The translations under genes were made by a program, and so were the position numbers. Under the pieces are notes generated by a model. It did not search any database and had not been told where the DNA came from. It saw only the letters and a program-made list of their open reading frames with translations. A DNA stretch of 64,000 nucleotides from Nematopogon swammerdamellus. Lineage: Eukaryota > Arthropoda > Insecta > Lepidoptera > Adelidae. The stretch is from assembly GCA_946902875.1 (NCBI GenBank), contig OX336338.1, positions 10,407,971 to 10,471,970 on the forward strand. Reading direction: 5' to 3'. Shown one piece after another: positions 34,868 to 45,210 of this stretch; positions within the stretch are counted from its first letter, which is position 1, and each line of letters starts with the position of its first letter.

Positions 34868-35062
34868 GGGTTGGTACCACCGTACTGGATGTAAGATAGC
34901 CGAATGGCAGACTCGGTTGTGTTCTCCTTTAGTTCAGTATAGCCAGCAATCAAAGGAAGTCTCCGGTATGTCACCTACCTTCTCGGAGGTGATATTGGCT
35001 GGTCGGAGCATGCGCTTTGGCCCCGCCGACTTAGCCACCCATACCGGATTACATAAAAAAAG
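34868..35062 (+). mobile_element. Dispersed repeat family D copy with A-tail
   Basis: GGTACCACCGTACTGGATGT, AGTATAGCCAGCAATCAAAGG, CTTCTCGGAGGTGATATTGG, CTGGTCGGAGCATGCGC, TTAGCCACCCATACCGG, ATTACATAAAAAAAG. Related tails are at 10735-10985 (-), 37110-37200, 49361-49480 (-) and 57500-57555. Confidence 0.65.
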
Positions 35063-35171
35063 CGTTTATAAACAAGAAGAAGCACGTACATACTTGCCTT
35101 TCTTTTCTTCTGCACATATTAAGTTATCTTTCATTTCTATGGGTTTTTAAATTACCGTGGTTGTTATAGAC

Positions 35172-35256
35172 ATTATTTTTAAATCAAAACAGCTTGACCC
35201 GAAACTCTCACTCTCGGGAAGAACCGTGAGTAAAGCTGTTTTGATTTAAAAATAAT
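35172..35256. repeat. 24-bp perfect inverted repeat
   Basis: The arms at 35172-35195 and 35233-35256 are exact reverse complements (AAATCAAAACAGCTT / AAGCTGTTTTGATTT at the inner edge). They enclose a 37-nt loop with CCCGA...TCGGG. Confidence 0.65.
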
Positions 35257-35743
35257 ATCTTTCATTCCGTTCATATTTATGAGGTTATGTTATGTGACGT
35301 ATAGTTTTTGAGCGCAACTTTCTTTCGCTCTGATTTTTAGTAGAGTTTTATGTTAAGTGATGGTAATTAACAGTAATAGTCACCTATACACATTCAAGAA
35401 ATCTGAGCACTGCTGGCAGGTTACCGAGTGTGACCCGAGAGATAGATTCTACGAGTAGATACCTAGCTAGACTAGCAGGCATGCATGAGGGGCGCGGTCA
35501 CGCCATGAAAATACTAATAAGTCATAGAAATAACCAAATTTTTAAGTCAATGTAATAAGCGGAATTTTAATTATTTTTTTTATTTTTTTTTATTGACAGC
35601 GCGACATATGGCGCCGAGCCACCCATAAGGTGTCTAACGACGCCCATGGACATTCGGTCGTATGCGGGGGTTGCGAATGCCATGCCGGCCTGACAGGTGC
35701 CCATTCACGCCCCTCTTGAAGGACCCGAGACTGTACTTGGGGG

Positions 35744-35792
35744 GAACAGACACACAGATGTTACCTCGTCTCCAACATCTGTGTGTCTGTTC
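35744..35792. repeat. 19-bp perfect hairpin
   Basis: GAACAGACACACAGATGTT (35744-35762) is exactly reverse-complemented at 35774-35792, with an 11-nt loop. It lies at the end of a repeat-like block (ATGGCGCCGAGCCACCCATA, about 35600). Confidence 0.6.
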
Positions 35793-35959
35793 AACTATTC
35801 TGTTTATTGTTTCTGTTTGTTCACAAATAAATTAAAAAAATATATTGGCATGTACCCAATTTGAATCAGTCTAAAGATGAGCGGCGCAAGAATCAAGTGA
35901 CAGAGATAGGCATTTTCAGAGCACTCTAACAAATTTTACGAAAATTAATTCGTAATATT

Positions 35960-36250
35960 TTAATTCCCCGTACATGTCGTAAAATGCCACTAGACCAATA
36001 AGAGACAAGGACAAGATGCCATGCTAAAGGGGGAGAGGGTAGCCACCTCTCAGCTTGGCATGGTCCTTCCACCGAGTCATGCAGCAAATGGGTGCCTTCG
36101 TGCCTTAACTGTTGCTTGATGTTAATTTGTCCTAATACTTTGCTAAACGTGGTGGTCGGGTCGGTGTAGTGCTGTAATTTAGTCCTTGCTCGGTCCTTAC
36201 AGCACAACACCGATTACTCTCCTTACCCCGATTTTCAGGATACAACGTGT
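35960..36250 (-). mobile_element. Dispersed repeat family A copy, inverted
   Basis: Reverse complement of the copies at 23.8, 29.8 and 56.1 kb: CCCCGTACATGTCGTAAAATG, AAGATGCCATGCTAAAGGG, CCACCTCTCAGCTTGGCATGG, CGTGGTGGTCGGGTCGGTGT, ACCCCGATTTTCAGGATAC. Confidence 0.7.
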
Positions 36251-36593
36251 GGCAGTTTTGTATTTTAATATTTAGGTATTTCTGCAAACATCATTAATTG
36301 TTCTTGGCACTGGTGTATTTCAAAACTTACTTGAAAAATGTAAAGAGGCGAAATATTTCACGCGTAGCTGCGTGGTTCCAGCAGCAGCAGTTCCAACAGA
36401 CGTGACTAATCTAAAGAGAGTAATCACCTGTTACAATGTTGTCTCACAGATTACAGTGCACAGAGCTGATCATTACTAAGCTCTACGCCTGTAATCTCAC
36501 ACACGGAGACAGACGCATTCCGCACTCAGCGGATATTTACGCACTCTACATCTTACAGAATAGGATCTAGAGTGGGGCAAATGTATTTGTATG

Positions 36594-36612
36594 TGGGGGG
36601 GGGGGGGGGGGC
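36594..36612 (+). repeat. Poly-G run (~19 G)
   Basis: An uninterrupted G homopolymer. A similar run lies at 38166-38183. Either could form G-quadruplex, or its length could be a sequencing artefact. Confidence 0.7.
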
Positions 36613-36904
36613 AATATCCTCTATCTCTCTTCAAATGATCGGTACCTATATAATATATTTGCCAAGTATTTTAAATCCTTCTTGCGCCTACGTTAGTATT
36701 TAGATAAAAAAATAAGGCAGGCTGGCAATATGAATGAATGATGAATTTGATGAATGAATGGATATATTAAATTTTGATTGTTTTGAAAGTTTCACCAACT
36801 TCACAGAAATACAGAGGCAAATTTAAACATTTACAACACCGTACAAGAGTCCAGTGTGTCAACCCAGCAATCCAACAACATGAGTGTGAACTGCATGCTG
36901 AACA

Positions 36905-37260
36905 AGCGGCGGGTGGCCGGGTGGTCTTGGAATCGGCTTCTCTTGCGAGAGGTTCGAGGTTCGAATCCGGTCGGCGTGTACCAAAAGGTTTTTCTGATGG
37001 AAAAATGTGCGTGCATGCCATACCAGCTACGTCAACGTTCGGAACCGGTGTAAAACTGTAGTTCCCCTTCCTTGCCCTTACTAGGTGGTAGGTTCAAATT
37101 GTAGGCGACTGCGGATAGATACCACCGTACTAGATGTACGATGGCCGTATAGCAACCTCGGCTGTGATCTCCTCTAGTCCAGTATAGCCAGCAAGTCAAA
37201 GGGAAGCCTAATCCCCTCTCCACGTCAGCTCTATACGTGACCCCCAGAGGATTCAAAAAC
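36905..37260 (+). mobile_element. tRNA-derived SINE with family D-like body
   Basis: GTGGCCGGGTGG (36912-36923) is an A-box-like element and GGTTCGAATCC (36958-36968) a perfect B box. Their spacing of about 35 nt and the overall string resemble a class II (Ser-like) tRNA. The body continues with TACTAGGTGGTAGGTTCAAA, ATACCACCGTACTAGATG, TCCTCTAGTCCAGTATAGCC, which also occurs in family D copies. Confidence 0.6.
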
Positions 37261-37279
37261 TTAGATCCGTTTATCACTT

Positions 37280-37415
37280 ACTAGGTAGTCGAAAAGGTTA
37301 TGAAAAATAGTGTTTTTCAGCCAATTCAGTGTAACCGACACTACCACAGGGAAGCACTGACACGGCACTTAGTTCCGACGTGAGCAAGGTTTAACCATTT
37401 CATTCAGATTCCATA
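37280..37415 (+). repeat. Decayed SINE C body fragment
   Basis: AGTGTTTTTCAGCCAATTCAG, TGTAACCGACACTACCACAG, GGGAAGCACTGACACGGCAC and AGATTCCATAAAAAA follow SINE C order with many changes. Confidence 0.5.
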
Positions 37416-37634
37416 AAAAATAGACACTACACACGTATATAGGTATACAGCCAAAACCTAGACATAGGTACCCCCATAGATCCGCCCTTGCAGCCACGAG
37501 AACCAGAGGTGCAATTCAAAGCGATTACGTCCAAGATGCATAACTCTCTATTAAATATTCGCGTAGGCTGTGTTGCAATCACTTTTACTTTCGTGATGAG
37601 AGATTTGGAACAATGCAGCCTACTTGCTACCTAC

Positions 37635-37702
37635 CTCGCATCTCGCGGAACCGGTCCGCCGTCGCCGCGGCCCCGCCCCGCCGACCTCGTGATCTTCGAC
37701 AT
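37635..37702 (-). other. Possible short coding exon in a small CpG island
   Basis: On the minus strand an ATG at 37702 opens 22 codons plus two bases (MSKITRSAGRGRGDGG...) that end at a donor GCGAG|GTAGGT. The island is about 70 bp of CG-rich sequence in AT-rich surroundings. The context of the ATG is poor and no partner exon was found. Confidence 0.15.
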
Positions 37703-37770
37703 AAGCGTTTATTAATCAAACGGAGCCAAAAACAAATGCAAAATATGAGTAATGCGTGTATTATACAGAG

Positions 37771-38070
37771 TGTTTCAGGGTAGGCTTTTGTAACTTCTGG
37801 GTTCGAAAGGGGGTCTATTTTTGAAGACGAAAAGCTCTGAAGACGAGAAGCTCGTGCATTTTATAGTACTTTTTGATGAAAATCGTTTAATCGAGATTTT
37901 GTGGACGGTTAACGTCCGCCTTTATTAAATGAAAATAAAATGACTAACTTACATGCTTCACTAGTAGAATTATTGAACTACATCTAGGTAAATTCCAAAC
38001 ACTTAAATTTGAATGATATCAAAAGAAAAAAGGGGACTGGACTAGGTCATTGCACTCCCTAGACCTAGAC
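37771..38070. mobile_element. Repeat family G (TACAGAGTGTTTCAGGGTAGG end)
   Basis: Shares with 57826-58235 the end TATACAGRGTGTTTCAGG and the blocks AGTACTTTTTGATGAAAATCG, AAATGACTAACTTACATGC, GGACTGGACTAGGTCATTGCACTC. The interior segments are in inverted order or orientation between the two copies, so the family is itself an inverted-repeat element. Confidence 0.6.
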
Positions 38071-38087
38071 ATCACTTTTGCCAAATT

Positions 38088-38135
38088 GTTTTTTTTTTTT
38101 ATGGAATCTTGACACGGTTGGCTACATCACCCCAT
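38088..38135 (-). repeat. SINE C 3' tail fragment
   Basis: TTTTTTTTTTATGGAATCTTG and ACACGGTTGGCTACATCACC match the A-rich end of SINE C in reverse. A poly-G run follows at 38166-38183. Confidence 0.6.
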
Positions 38136-38189
38136 CAAATCTCCCCAAACTCCCCAAATTTGTATGGGGGGGGGGGGGGGGGGAACTAC

Positions 38190-38460
38190 TCAGAAAAAGT
38201 GGTAGTGGGCTGAACACGTCATCCGAAGATACGGCGACCGTTAGAGTAACCACGTCCTACAATGACCCGCCCGGATGGGAAGATCACCCGCCACGCCGCC
38301 GCCGGGTGGAACGACGAAATAGAGTAGGTACGTCAGCGGAAAGCTTTCGGAAAGGTTCCGTCTTCCGTACCGCTGCTAAAGGCTGGGAGGACTGCAGGAA
38401 ATTTTGGTGAGGTGTATGTTGAGTAATGGACGCATACACGCTGACTGACTGGATGAGTAG
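38190..38460 (+). pseudogene. LINE ORF2 C-terminal remnant
   Basis: The frames read WAEHVIRRYGDR near 38205-38245, PARMGRSPA near 38265, a GGTTK stretch, and LGGLQEI near 38380. They end in ATGGACGCATACACGCTGAC. This follows the layout KWRWAGHVxRR-DDRW...GRPPTRW...EAYxQQWT of RTE-like LINE tails. Stops and a frameshift make it inactive. Confidence 0.5.
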
Positions 38461-38469
38461 TAAAAATAA

Positions 38470-39560
38470 AAAATTCTAATAATTTCTACATTGAGACAGA
38501 ACCGAAGCTTCATACGCTTTGAATATAAATTTCAATTATTAATTAATATACCTAATTTCATTTCGGTCGGGATAGCATCATCAATGCGCTATTCCTATCA
38601 ACTTATTCTTTCACAACCTAGCTAACAACCAACTTTTGAATTAAACTCATGTTTTCAAAATGTCGTCGGAGTGACGACAGCTTATAGGGTTTCTAGTATT
38701 ACCTACAGATGCTAGAAAAGTTTTCTTATGTGCAACCGCAGAGTTGGCTCACTATTTAGACTCTTGCTTATAGCTAGTTTCCACAGGTGAAAGCTGCCAT
38801 GCCAGGGCATTCCCCCACAGGCTCTTAATTGATCGTATACGAACGTTGCACGACATCTGAGCTAGACTAGATCTGTAGTACTCACGAATTTTGTTAAAAC
38901 ACCAGATCTACGGTTGTTGCGTAAGCGAACATCGCCCCAGGGTTCAGCTTACCTACTCGGAGAAAGCGACAAAACCACTTGTTCGCTGCGTGTGCGCTGA
39001 GCACAGAGTCCACTCCTTCTGTATCACTTCCGCGAGGTACAGGGGCGGGCGTGCGATCGTCTTGCTATACATTTATCGGAGGTACTCGTATAGTCCAAAG
39101 CACAGGGAAGTGTCGTCAAATTACTACCCTGACAAAGATAAGTTTGCATAAAGGGGTAGCTATACATTATCAGAATTCAAAATTAACTTGAGGAGTGGCA
39201 ATTCCTACTAATTTCAACTTAACGCGAGCGACTTCGCGGGAAAAAGATAGGTCTGTTCATGACGTTAATGCACTTGTGTATACCTATGTATGGTTTTAAT
39301 TAGTATGTAAAGATGTAGTGTGCAGCTATATTCATTCCTGTATAAGCGTGCAGCTATGTTCATTCCTGTTGCTCGTGGCGGCGCGGCGTGAACGTCACGT
39401 TAAAAATTGTCTAAGAATAAAATAAAATTTTAAAGTAACAAAACGTTTTATTTTCGTTCCAACAAGTTCAGACCTCGTCGCCGACGAGTCTGAACCGATA
39501 AGTCGTCGGCGCCGCCGTGCAGCTTCACGTCTCCGCGCCCCAAATCAAATATACCTACAT
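38470..39560. other. Intergenic sequence
   Basis: A degenerate Helitron-like end (AACGCGAGCGACTTCGCGGG) lies near 39222. The open frames at 38891-39191 are overlapping and show no domain. Two copies of GTGCAGCTATRTTCATTCCTG lie at about 39320-39370. Confidence 0.35.
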
Positions 39561-39563
39561 ATA

Positions 39564-40707
39564 CAGGGTGGCCCAGTTATAGTAGTCCAAAATTTTTTTT
39601 TAGATGGAGGACATCATGTTGACTCATTTAAAAACAACATTAGTTTCGCGAAAATCAATAGTTTAGAAGTTATGATTTTTTTAAACTTTTTTTGAAATTT
39701 CTCTATTTTAGTCACATTAACCGCTCTAGTTGGATATCTATTCCACAAAATCGAATGAAAATTGGTATGGAAGTAGAGGAGACATGTAGCTAGTACGTAA
39801 TGAATAGTTTTAAGGTTTACTACTAGACTGTACTGTTTCTATAGCCCTTTCAGTGAATTTTTGTTCAGATTACATTAAAACTGATGAATTTTTGAAAAAT
39901 CACTGTGAAAAAAAAAAGTACTACCGGAGATTTGCCCATGCCCTTAAAAACTACCTATACATATCACAATTCTCCAGACCAAAAATTGTAGTGGTGTAAT
40001 AATTGTAACATATTCAAAATTAACATAATCTGTACAAAGTCACTACAATAAAAAGTGACGATTACCTTAATAAAAAAATAAAATAATTTTTAACATTAAT
40101 AAATAGTTTTTATGTGTAGACTAGCGCTGTTAGAGACAGGTTTGTGAATAATGTGAAATTGTAGTTGAACTAACGTTGTGAAAAAAATAGGATTTTAAAA
40201 ATTAAGGTAATCGTCACTTTTTATTGCAGTGACTTTGTACAAATGATGTTAATTTTGAATATGTTACAATTATTACACCACTACAATTTTTGGTCTGGAG
40301 AATTGTGATATGTATAGGTAGTTTTTAAGGGCATGGGCAAATCTCCGGTAGTACTTTTTTTTTCACAGTGATTTTTCAAAAATTCATCAGTTTTAATGTA
40401 ATCTGAACAAAAATTCACTGAAAGGGCTATAGAAACAGTACAGTCTAGGAGTAAACCTTAAAACTATTCATTACGTACTAGCTACATGTCTCCTCTACTT
40501 CCATACCAATTTTCATTCGATTTTGTGGAATAGATATCCAACTAGAGCGGTTAATGTGACTAAAATAGAGAAATTTCAAAAAAAGTTTAAAAAAATCATA
40601 ACTTCTAAACTATTGATTTTCGCGGAACTAATGTTATTTTTAAATGAGTCAACATGATGTCCTCCATCTAAAAAAAATTTTTGGACTACTATAACTGGGT
40701 CACCCTG
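39564..40707. mobile_element. 1.14-kb palindromic element (P1) with ~507-bp arms
   Basis: The left arm (39564-40070) and right arm (40202-40707) are near-identical inverted copies with ends CAGGGTGGCCCAG and CTGGGTCACCCTG. The spacer is 131 bp. Flanking TATA is present on both sides. No open frame of note. A one-armed copy lies at 25045-25657. If transcribed it would make a very long hairpin RNA. Confidence 0.85.
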
Positions 40708-40734
40708 TATAAATTATAAAGGAGGGGGCTTATA

Positions 40735-41320
40735 ACTGATCCTTGAGACAGACCCTTCCAGAGAACTCTGGACTAAGTGAACTACCTTCTGACCTAAGGA
40801 GATTGTTCTTTGAACTAGAAGGTTGTTAATAAAGAGAATTAACTTCTCAGGCACAACTGAACCACTTTTTGCCTGAAAATGGGAAGGACGTTATGATAGG
40901 CTGCAGAAATATCTAAAAAGGCCTCTAATAATCTTCCGTTAAATACTCATCGCGACTAAAGGCTAAGCGAATGTCAGTGCAGAATATGCTTAAGTTATCT
41001 ATGGTACTTCTGCCTTTTCTGAACCCATATTGAGAATCAGCCAATTGCTCTCGACAAACCAGTCTAATCAGGTCTTGAGCATGTGTTGGGTCACCTTTGT
41101 AAGCCCGGAAGATAGGGCAAAAGGGCGGCATGATGACCCCGAACTTGGATCCATTTTTGGATTTAGTATAGGAATTATTATTTGGGATTTCCAGCTCTCA
41201 GGGATAATACCTGTGTCAAAGAAATGGATTTCTAATAGTAAATAATATTCAAGGGTGAAGTTATTAAAATATTTAAGGAATAAATAATATTTATTACTTA
41301 AGTCTTGACGGGATTCCATT
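40735..41320 (-). pseudogene. Non-LTR retrotransposon reverse transcriptase fragment
   Basis: Minus-strand frames contain GIIPESWKSQIIIPILNP, DPSSGSSCRPFALSSGLTKV (41068-41210), then in another frame ADSQYGFRKGRSTIDNLSIF (about 41040-40980) and TDIRLAFSRDEYL. LDISAAY (about 40915-40895) and GLSQGSVISPLLYNL (about 40775-40731) follow. These are conserved RT-domain blocks of jockey/CR1-like LINEs in the correct order. The catalytic YADD block is absent because the fragment ends. Frameshifts and stops show it is dead. Confidence 0.8.
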
Positions 41321-41339
41321 ATGGAATCCCGTCCCGTAT

Positions 41340-42165
41340 ATATATAACCGCTCCTGCCCGCGGTTTCGCTCGCTGTAGACTCGATTTAACAGACCTAGCC
41401 ACATGGATAGATCTATATGCCACTGAAGGGTTAAGGCTCTTTCAATAAGGCAAAGGATAACAGATAAACATTTATTTTCCTATAGGTTTATACAGAAAAG
41501 GTACGATTATTTTCGATACGATTCTATATAATTCAAATTATTAGGGTCGTGGATTAATATGAATTAGAGCGATCTATTTTATCTATACGCACATGTTAAC
41601 CGTCTTTTCGGTGGTATTTTCATAAAATATATTCACTGAACAGTATTCGCTCACTTGCCACTTATTGAGGTAACAAATTAAGCATAAATCAATTACTAAG
41701 TAACTGAAAAATATATAAACACAAACTTACAATACACACGGATCACAGATTTCAAAATTCAACTTCAAGCGGGAACCAGGGAGAATATCCAGGGAAAAAT
41801 AAGAACTCTGAGTAATTTTTTATGGTATTAATCTAATCTGCATCATGTCCAATAGGCACTGAAGGCAATTTTCACCGAGTAAGGGTATTATTTTAAGTTT
41901 GCTCTTTTTTAGAAAAAGTATGAAGTATTTATTTAAGGCATGACGTAGGAGGTGTTGTATTGTACCATTTTGAAATCTTGATTAGTCGCGCCAACCAACT
42001 TTTGTGACAACTTGCCATTGTAAAGTTGTTATTTTTTTTATACCATGAGGTGTCAAATTCAACTAAAAATAATTATCTCTCAAAATTTGAAGAAAAAAAT
42101 TCAACTGATATTTGTTTGTGGTCAAATTACGAGAATGTACCTACAGTCATTCTGGTTTTATTTGT
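41340..42165. other. AT-rich intergenic sequence
   Basis: A Helitron-like end remnant (CCCGCGGTTTCGCTCGCTG) lies at about 41358 and a short palindrome GGGATTCCATTATGGAATCCC, read as GGGATTCCAT/ATGGAATCCC, at 41310-41330. No gene. Confidence 0.4.
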
Positions 42166-42171
42166 AACTAG

Positions 42172-43704
42172 CTGAGCCCGCGGCTCCGCTCGCGTGAAAT
42201 TCGTATTCCAAAGAAGAATGTAAGTAACTAAGGGCGAGGCCGAAGGCCGAGCTGCGTTCAGGTAATCGATAAACCTTCTTAAAGAAAGTAACTAACTAAG
42301 GGCGAGGCCGAAGGCCGAGCTGCTTTCAGGTAAACGATAAATCTTTCTCAAATAAAGGAAGAAAGTAAGGGTGAGGCCGAAGGCCGAGCTACGTTCAGGA
42401 AGACGATAAACCTTCTGGAAGAAAGGAAGGAACTAAGTGCGAGGCCGAAGGCCGAGCTCCGTTCAGGTAAACCAAAAACCCTCTTCCGCCTTCGGGCCTC
42501 GCCCTTAAAGACTTCCTTTCTTCGATAGAATATAATATCGTTTACTCAATATATTTATTTCATAAAAATAAAAAAGTAATATTATTAACTAAAGAATTAA
42601 ACCTACCTAACAAACATTAAAATAACTATCAAAACGGGCATTTTCAAATGTTCTTAGAGCACTTGCGGCATTACCCCGCTGGATGGCAAGGCTTACCCTT
42701 TGAATGAAGTACATAAGCCCTTGATGACGGGACACCAGTTGCGTCAACCAGCTCAAGCCTCTTTTGGCTTCACTGCTCCACGGACCGAGGGTTTCAACCG
42801 CAAACGCAACAAATTCGAAATCTTGAATTATATTTCTATATTTGCTGCGTTTGAGGCTCTCCGCCCCAGCCTCGGCCGCGCCAGCCGCTCTTGAAGATGT
42901 CCTAACGTGACTTGGAGCCAATGTGAGAACAAAAGTGGCGTCCCACATCAAAGAACTACCCTTAGTCCATGGCACTAAGGTGATAGCATCGGGCCTCTTT
43001 CCATCCAGCCGGGAATAACCGCGAGGTTCTAGGATGCACGGTATATTTGCCGTTAGAAGCGTGGACTTTATAATAAAATTTAAATTAAATTAACTCAACT
43101 TAATATTAATTAACTTTATTCGAGATGGTTTAGCTTCTTCCTGAACGCAGCTCGGCCTTCGGCCTCGCCCTTAGTTACTTGCTTTCTTCGAGATGGTTTA
43201 TCATTTGTCAGAACGTAGCTCGGCCTTCGGCCTCGCCTTAGTTGCTTACTTTCTTCAAGATGGTTTAGCTTCTTCCTGAACGCAGCTCGGCCTTCGGCCT
43301 CGCCCTTAGTTACTTGCTTTCTTCGAGATGGTTTTTCAATTATCCGAACGTAGCTCGGCCTTCGGCCTCGCCTTAGTTACTTACTTTCTTCAAGATGGTT
43401 TAGCTTCTTCCTGAACGCAGCTCGGCCTGCGGCCTCGCCCATAGTTACTTACTTTCTTCGAGAAGGTTTATGGTCTTCCAGAATAGAGCTCGGCCTTCGG
43501 CCTCGCCCTTAGTTACTTACTTTCTTCAAGAATGTTTTTCTTCTTCCTGAACTCAGCTCCGCCTTCCGCCTCGCCCTTAGTTACTTTCATCGAGAAAGAA
43601 TATCGTTTACGTGAGCGCAGATCCGCCTTCGGGCCCGCCTTTAGTTACTTACTTTCTTTTTTTTTAATACGAATTTCACGCGAGCGAAGCCGCGGGCAAC
43701 AGAT
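42172..43704. mobile_element. Helitron-like fold-back element with 67-68-bp unit arrays enclosing a retroelement fragment
   Basis: The left edge is CTAGCTGAGCCCGCGG-CTCCGCTCGCGTGAAATTCG and the right edge is its near-exact reverse complement (43666-43702), so the element is terminally inverted. The left array has four units with core GGCGAGGCCGAAGGCCGAGCT at 42233, 42301, 42370, 42438, plus one flipped unit near 42485. The right array has eight oppositely oriented units at 43149, 43217, 43284, 43352, 43419, 43487, 43555, 43619 (period 67-68 bp). Between the arrays lies AT-rich DNA with the retroelement fragment at 42620-43075. Confidence 0.75.
42620..43075 (-). pseudogene. Captured retroelement C-terminal domain
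   Basis: This is the best preserved of three copies in the window. In one open minus-strand frame it reads LDGKRPDAITLVPWTKG, then SSLMWDATFVLTLAPSHV, RAAGAAEAG, RSKYRNI, FVAFAVETLGPWSSEAK, and VSLAIQRGNAASALRTF. It lacks the upstream polyprotein. The frame is open across about 145 codons, unlike the 5.6-kb copy. Its position inside the fold-back element suggests capture or nested insertion. Confidence 0.7.
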
Positions 43705-43867
43705 ATATAAATTTTATTGCACCAATGACAGCGACATAACTTCGACTTTCAATTATTATTTTTATTTATCAAACAATTTGTCACCGGCCAGCTCACGTCG
43801 AGATGACAGTTCTCCGTTGTCAACATGACATTTAAAATAGTTTTTTACCTTTACTTTGGATTATGTA

Positions 43868-44345
43868 CGTGATTTTTATTATATTTTTTAATTATTATGT
43901 TCATCCGGGATATACACTGTCACTATAAAAAGTTTCGTCAAATTCCGTTCAGTGGTTTTTGCGAGATGCGCGTACAAATAGACATTTTTGCATTTACGAT
44001 TTTATGATATGTATAGAAAGAATAGATATGTATAGACTATGGTGTTCAAGTTATAAAAAAGAAGAACTGTCATTTTCGTTGTATCTACTTATTTTTAAAT
44101 TTCGAATGAATATTTTATTCAAATTGTATTTTCTGACAGTTCTCAAGATATAATTATGCACTTTGGACTACGTGATTTTAAACGCGCAATAATGTTTATA
44201 ATTGTAATTTTTTTTTTATTTTTGTTATTTTTTTTTACGTATTATGTTAACCCGGCATATAAACTGCCCCTACACAAAGTTTCGTCTAATTCCGTTCAGT
44301 GGTTTTTGCGTGATGCGCGTACAGACAAACAAACAAACAAACAAA
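43868..44345 (+). repeat. Two diverged copies of a short repeat (GTTTCGTC...CCGTTCAGTGG)
   Basis: AAGTTTCGTCAAATTCCGTTC with AGTGGTTTTTGCGAGATGCGCG (about 43930-43975) recurs as AAGTTTCGTCTAATTCCGTTC with AGTGGTTTTTGCGTGATGCGCG (about 44276-44321). GATTTTATKATATGTATAGA motifs occur nearby at about 43996 and 44448. Typical of dispersed repeat 3' sequence. Confidence 0.5.
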
Positions 44346-44645
44346 AATTTTAAAAACTGTTCTAACATGTTCAGTATCTCATTTTAAGCCACCCTGGTTA
44401 GTTTTTTTCCGAATACATTCAATGTACAGACTTTCTTACCTCTACGATTTTATTATATGTATAGATAGTGGTCAATAGCAGAGTTATTTAGGCTACCAAT
44501 ACAAACATTTTAAAAGTCATATCTTGCATATGTATAGTCATGGTAACTACCTAAAAATGTTGTACGAGATGTTAATTTTCAACGTTTTTCATAAATATTT
44601 TGCTTATAAGTATCATTATAAAAAAATACTCAGATTTTTTTCTCT

Positions 44646-44685
44646 CTTATTTTTCCCTGGGTAGGACTACCCAGGGAAAAATAAG
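44646..44685. repeat. 19-bp perfect hairpin, 2-nt loop
   Basis: CTTATTTTTCCCTGGGTAG (44646-44664) is exactly reverse-complemented at 44667-44685. CCAGGGAAAAATAAG also occurs alone at about 41793. Confidence 0.6.
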
Positions 44686-44845
44686 CCCATTAACTGGCTC
44701 ACTGCCTGGTTTCCGCTTGATATTGAATTTTGGGACAGCCTGTATATGACAAGCAAAATGGCTGACGAAATGTTGAAAGAAAGAGAAACTGCACTGAGGG
44801 AGTGTGATGGCAGTATCCGCCATTATTTTCGATGTAAATTCCACC

Positions 44846-44895
44846 CGAAGAGTTTGTATTACGTCGCTGCGCTCCTTCGTAATACAAACTCTTTG
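44846..44895. mobile_element. 50-bp near-palindrome flanked by 8-bp duplications
   Basis: Same length and half-site as 34227-34276 (AGAGTTTGTATTACGTCGCT), with a few changes near the centre and one at the left tip. ATTCCACC lies directly on both sides (44838-44845 and 44896-44903). Different flanks and a different target duplication show an independent insertion. Confidence 0.8.
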
Positions 44896-45210
44896 ATTCC
44901 ACCATAAAAGCTCGGGGTATGAAACTGACCTATTTGACATTATTCGAAACTAACGGCCGCAATATATTTTTATAAATTCAATAGGGCATACATAACGAAG
45001 TGTAGAAATTTTTTAGTTCATATTTATCGATATAAAAGTTTGTTTAAAATTTTTTTTACGTTATTTATTTTAGTACCTATTGTATGATGGCAAAAACGTC
45101 ATCTAGTCTAGGTACTTCTGAATATAAATCAAACGAGCCCAAACTCGATGGGGTAATTTCGTATAGTTATAGAGTTCCTGAGGCCGCCTTCCGACAAGAC
45201 ACAGGGATGG

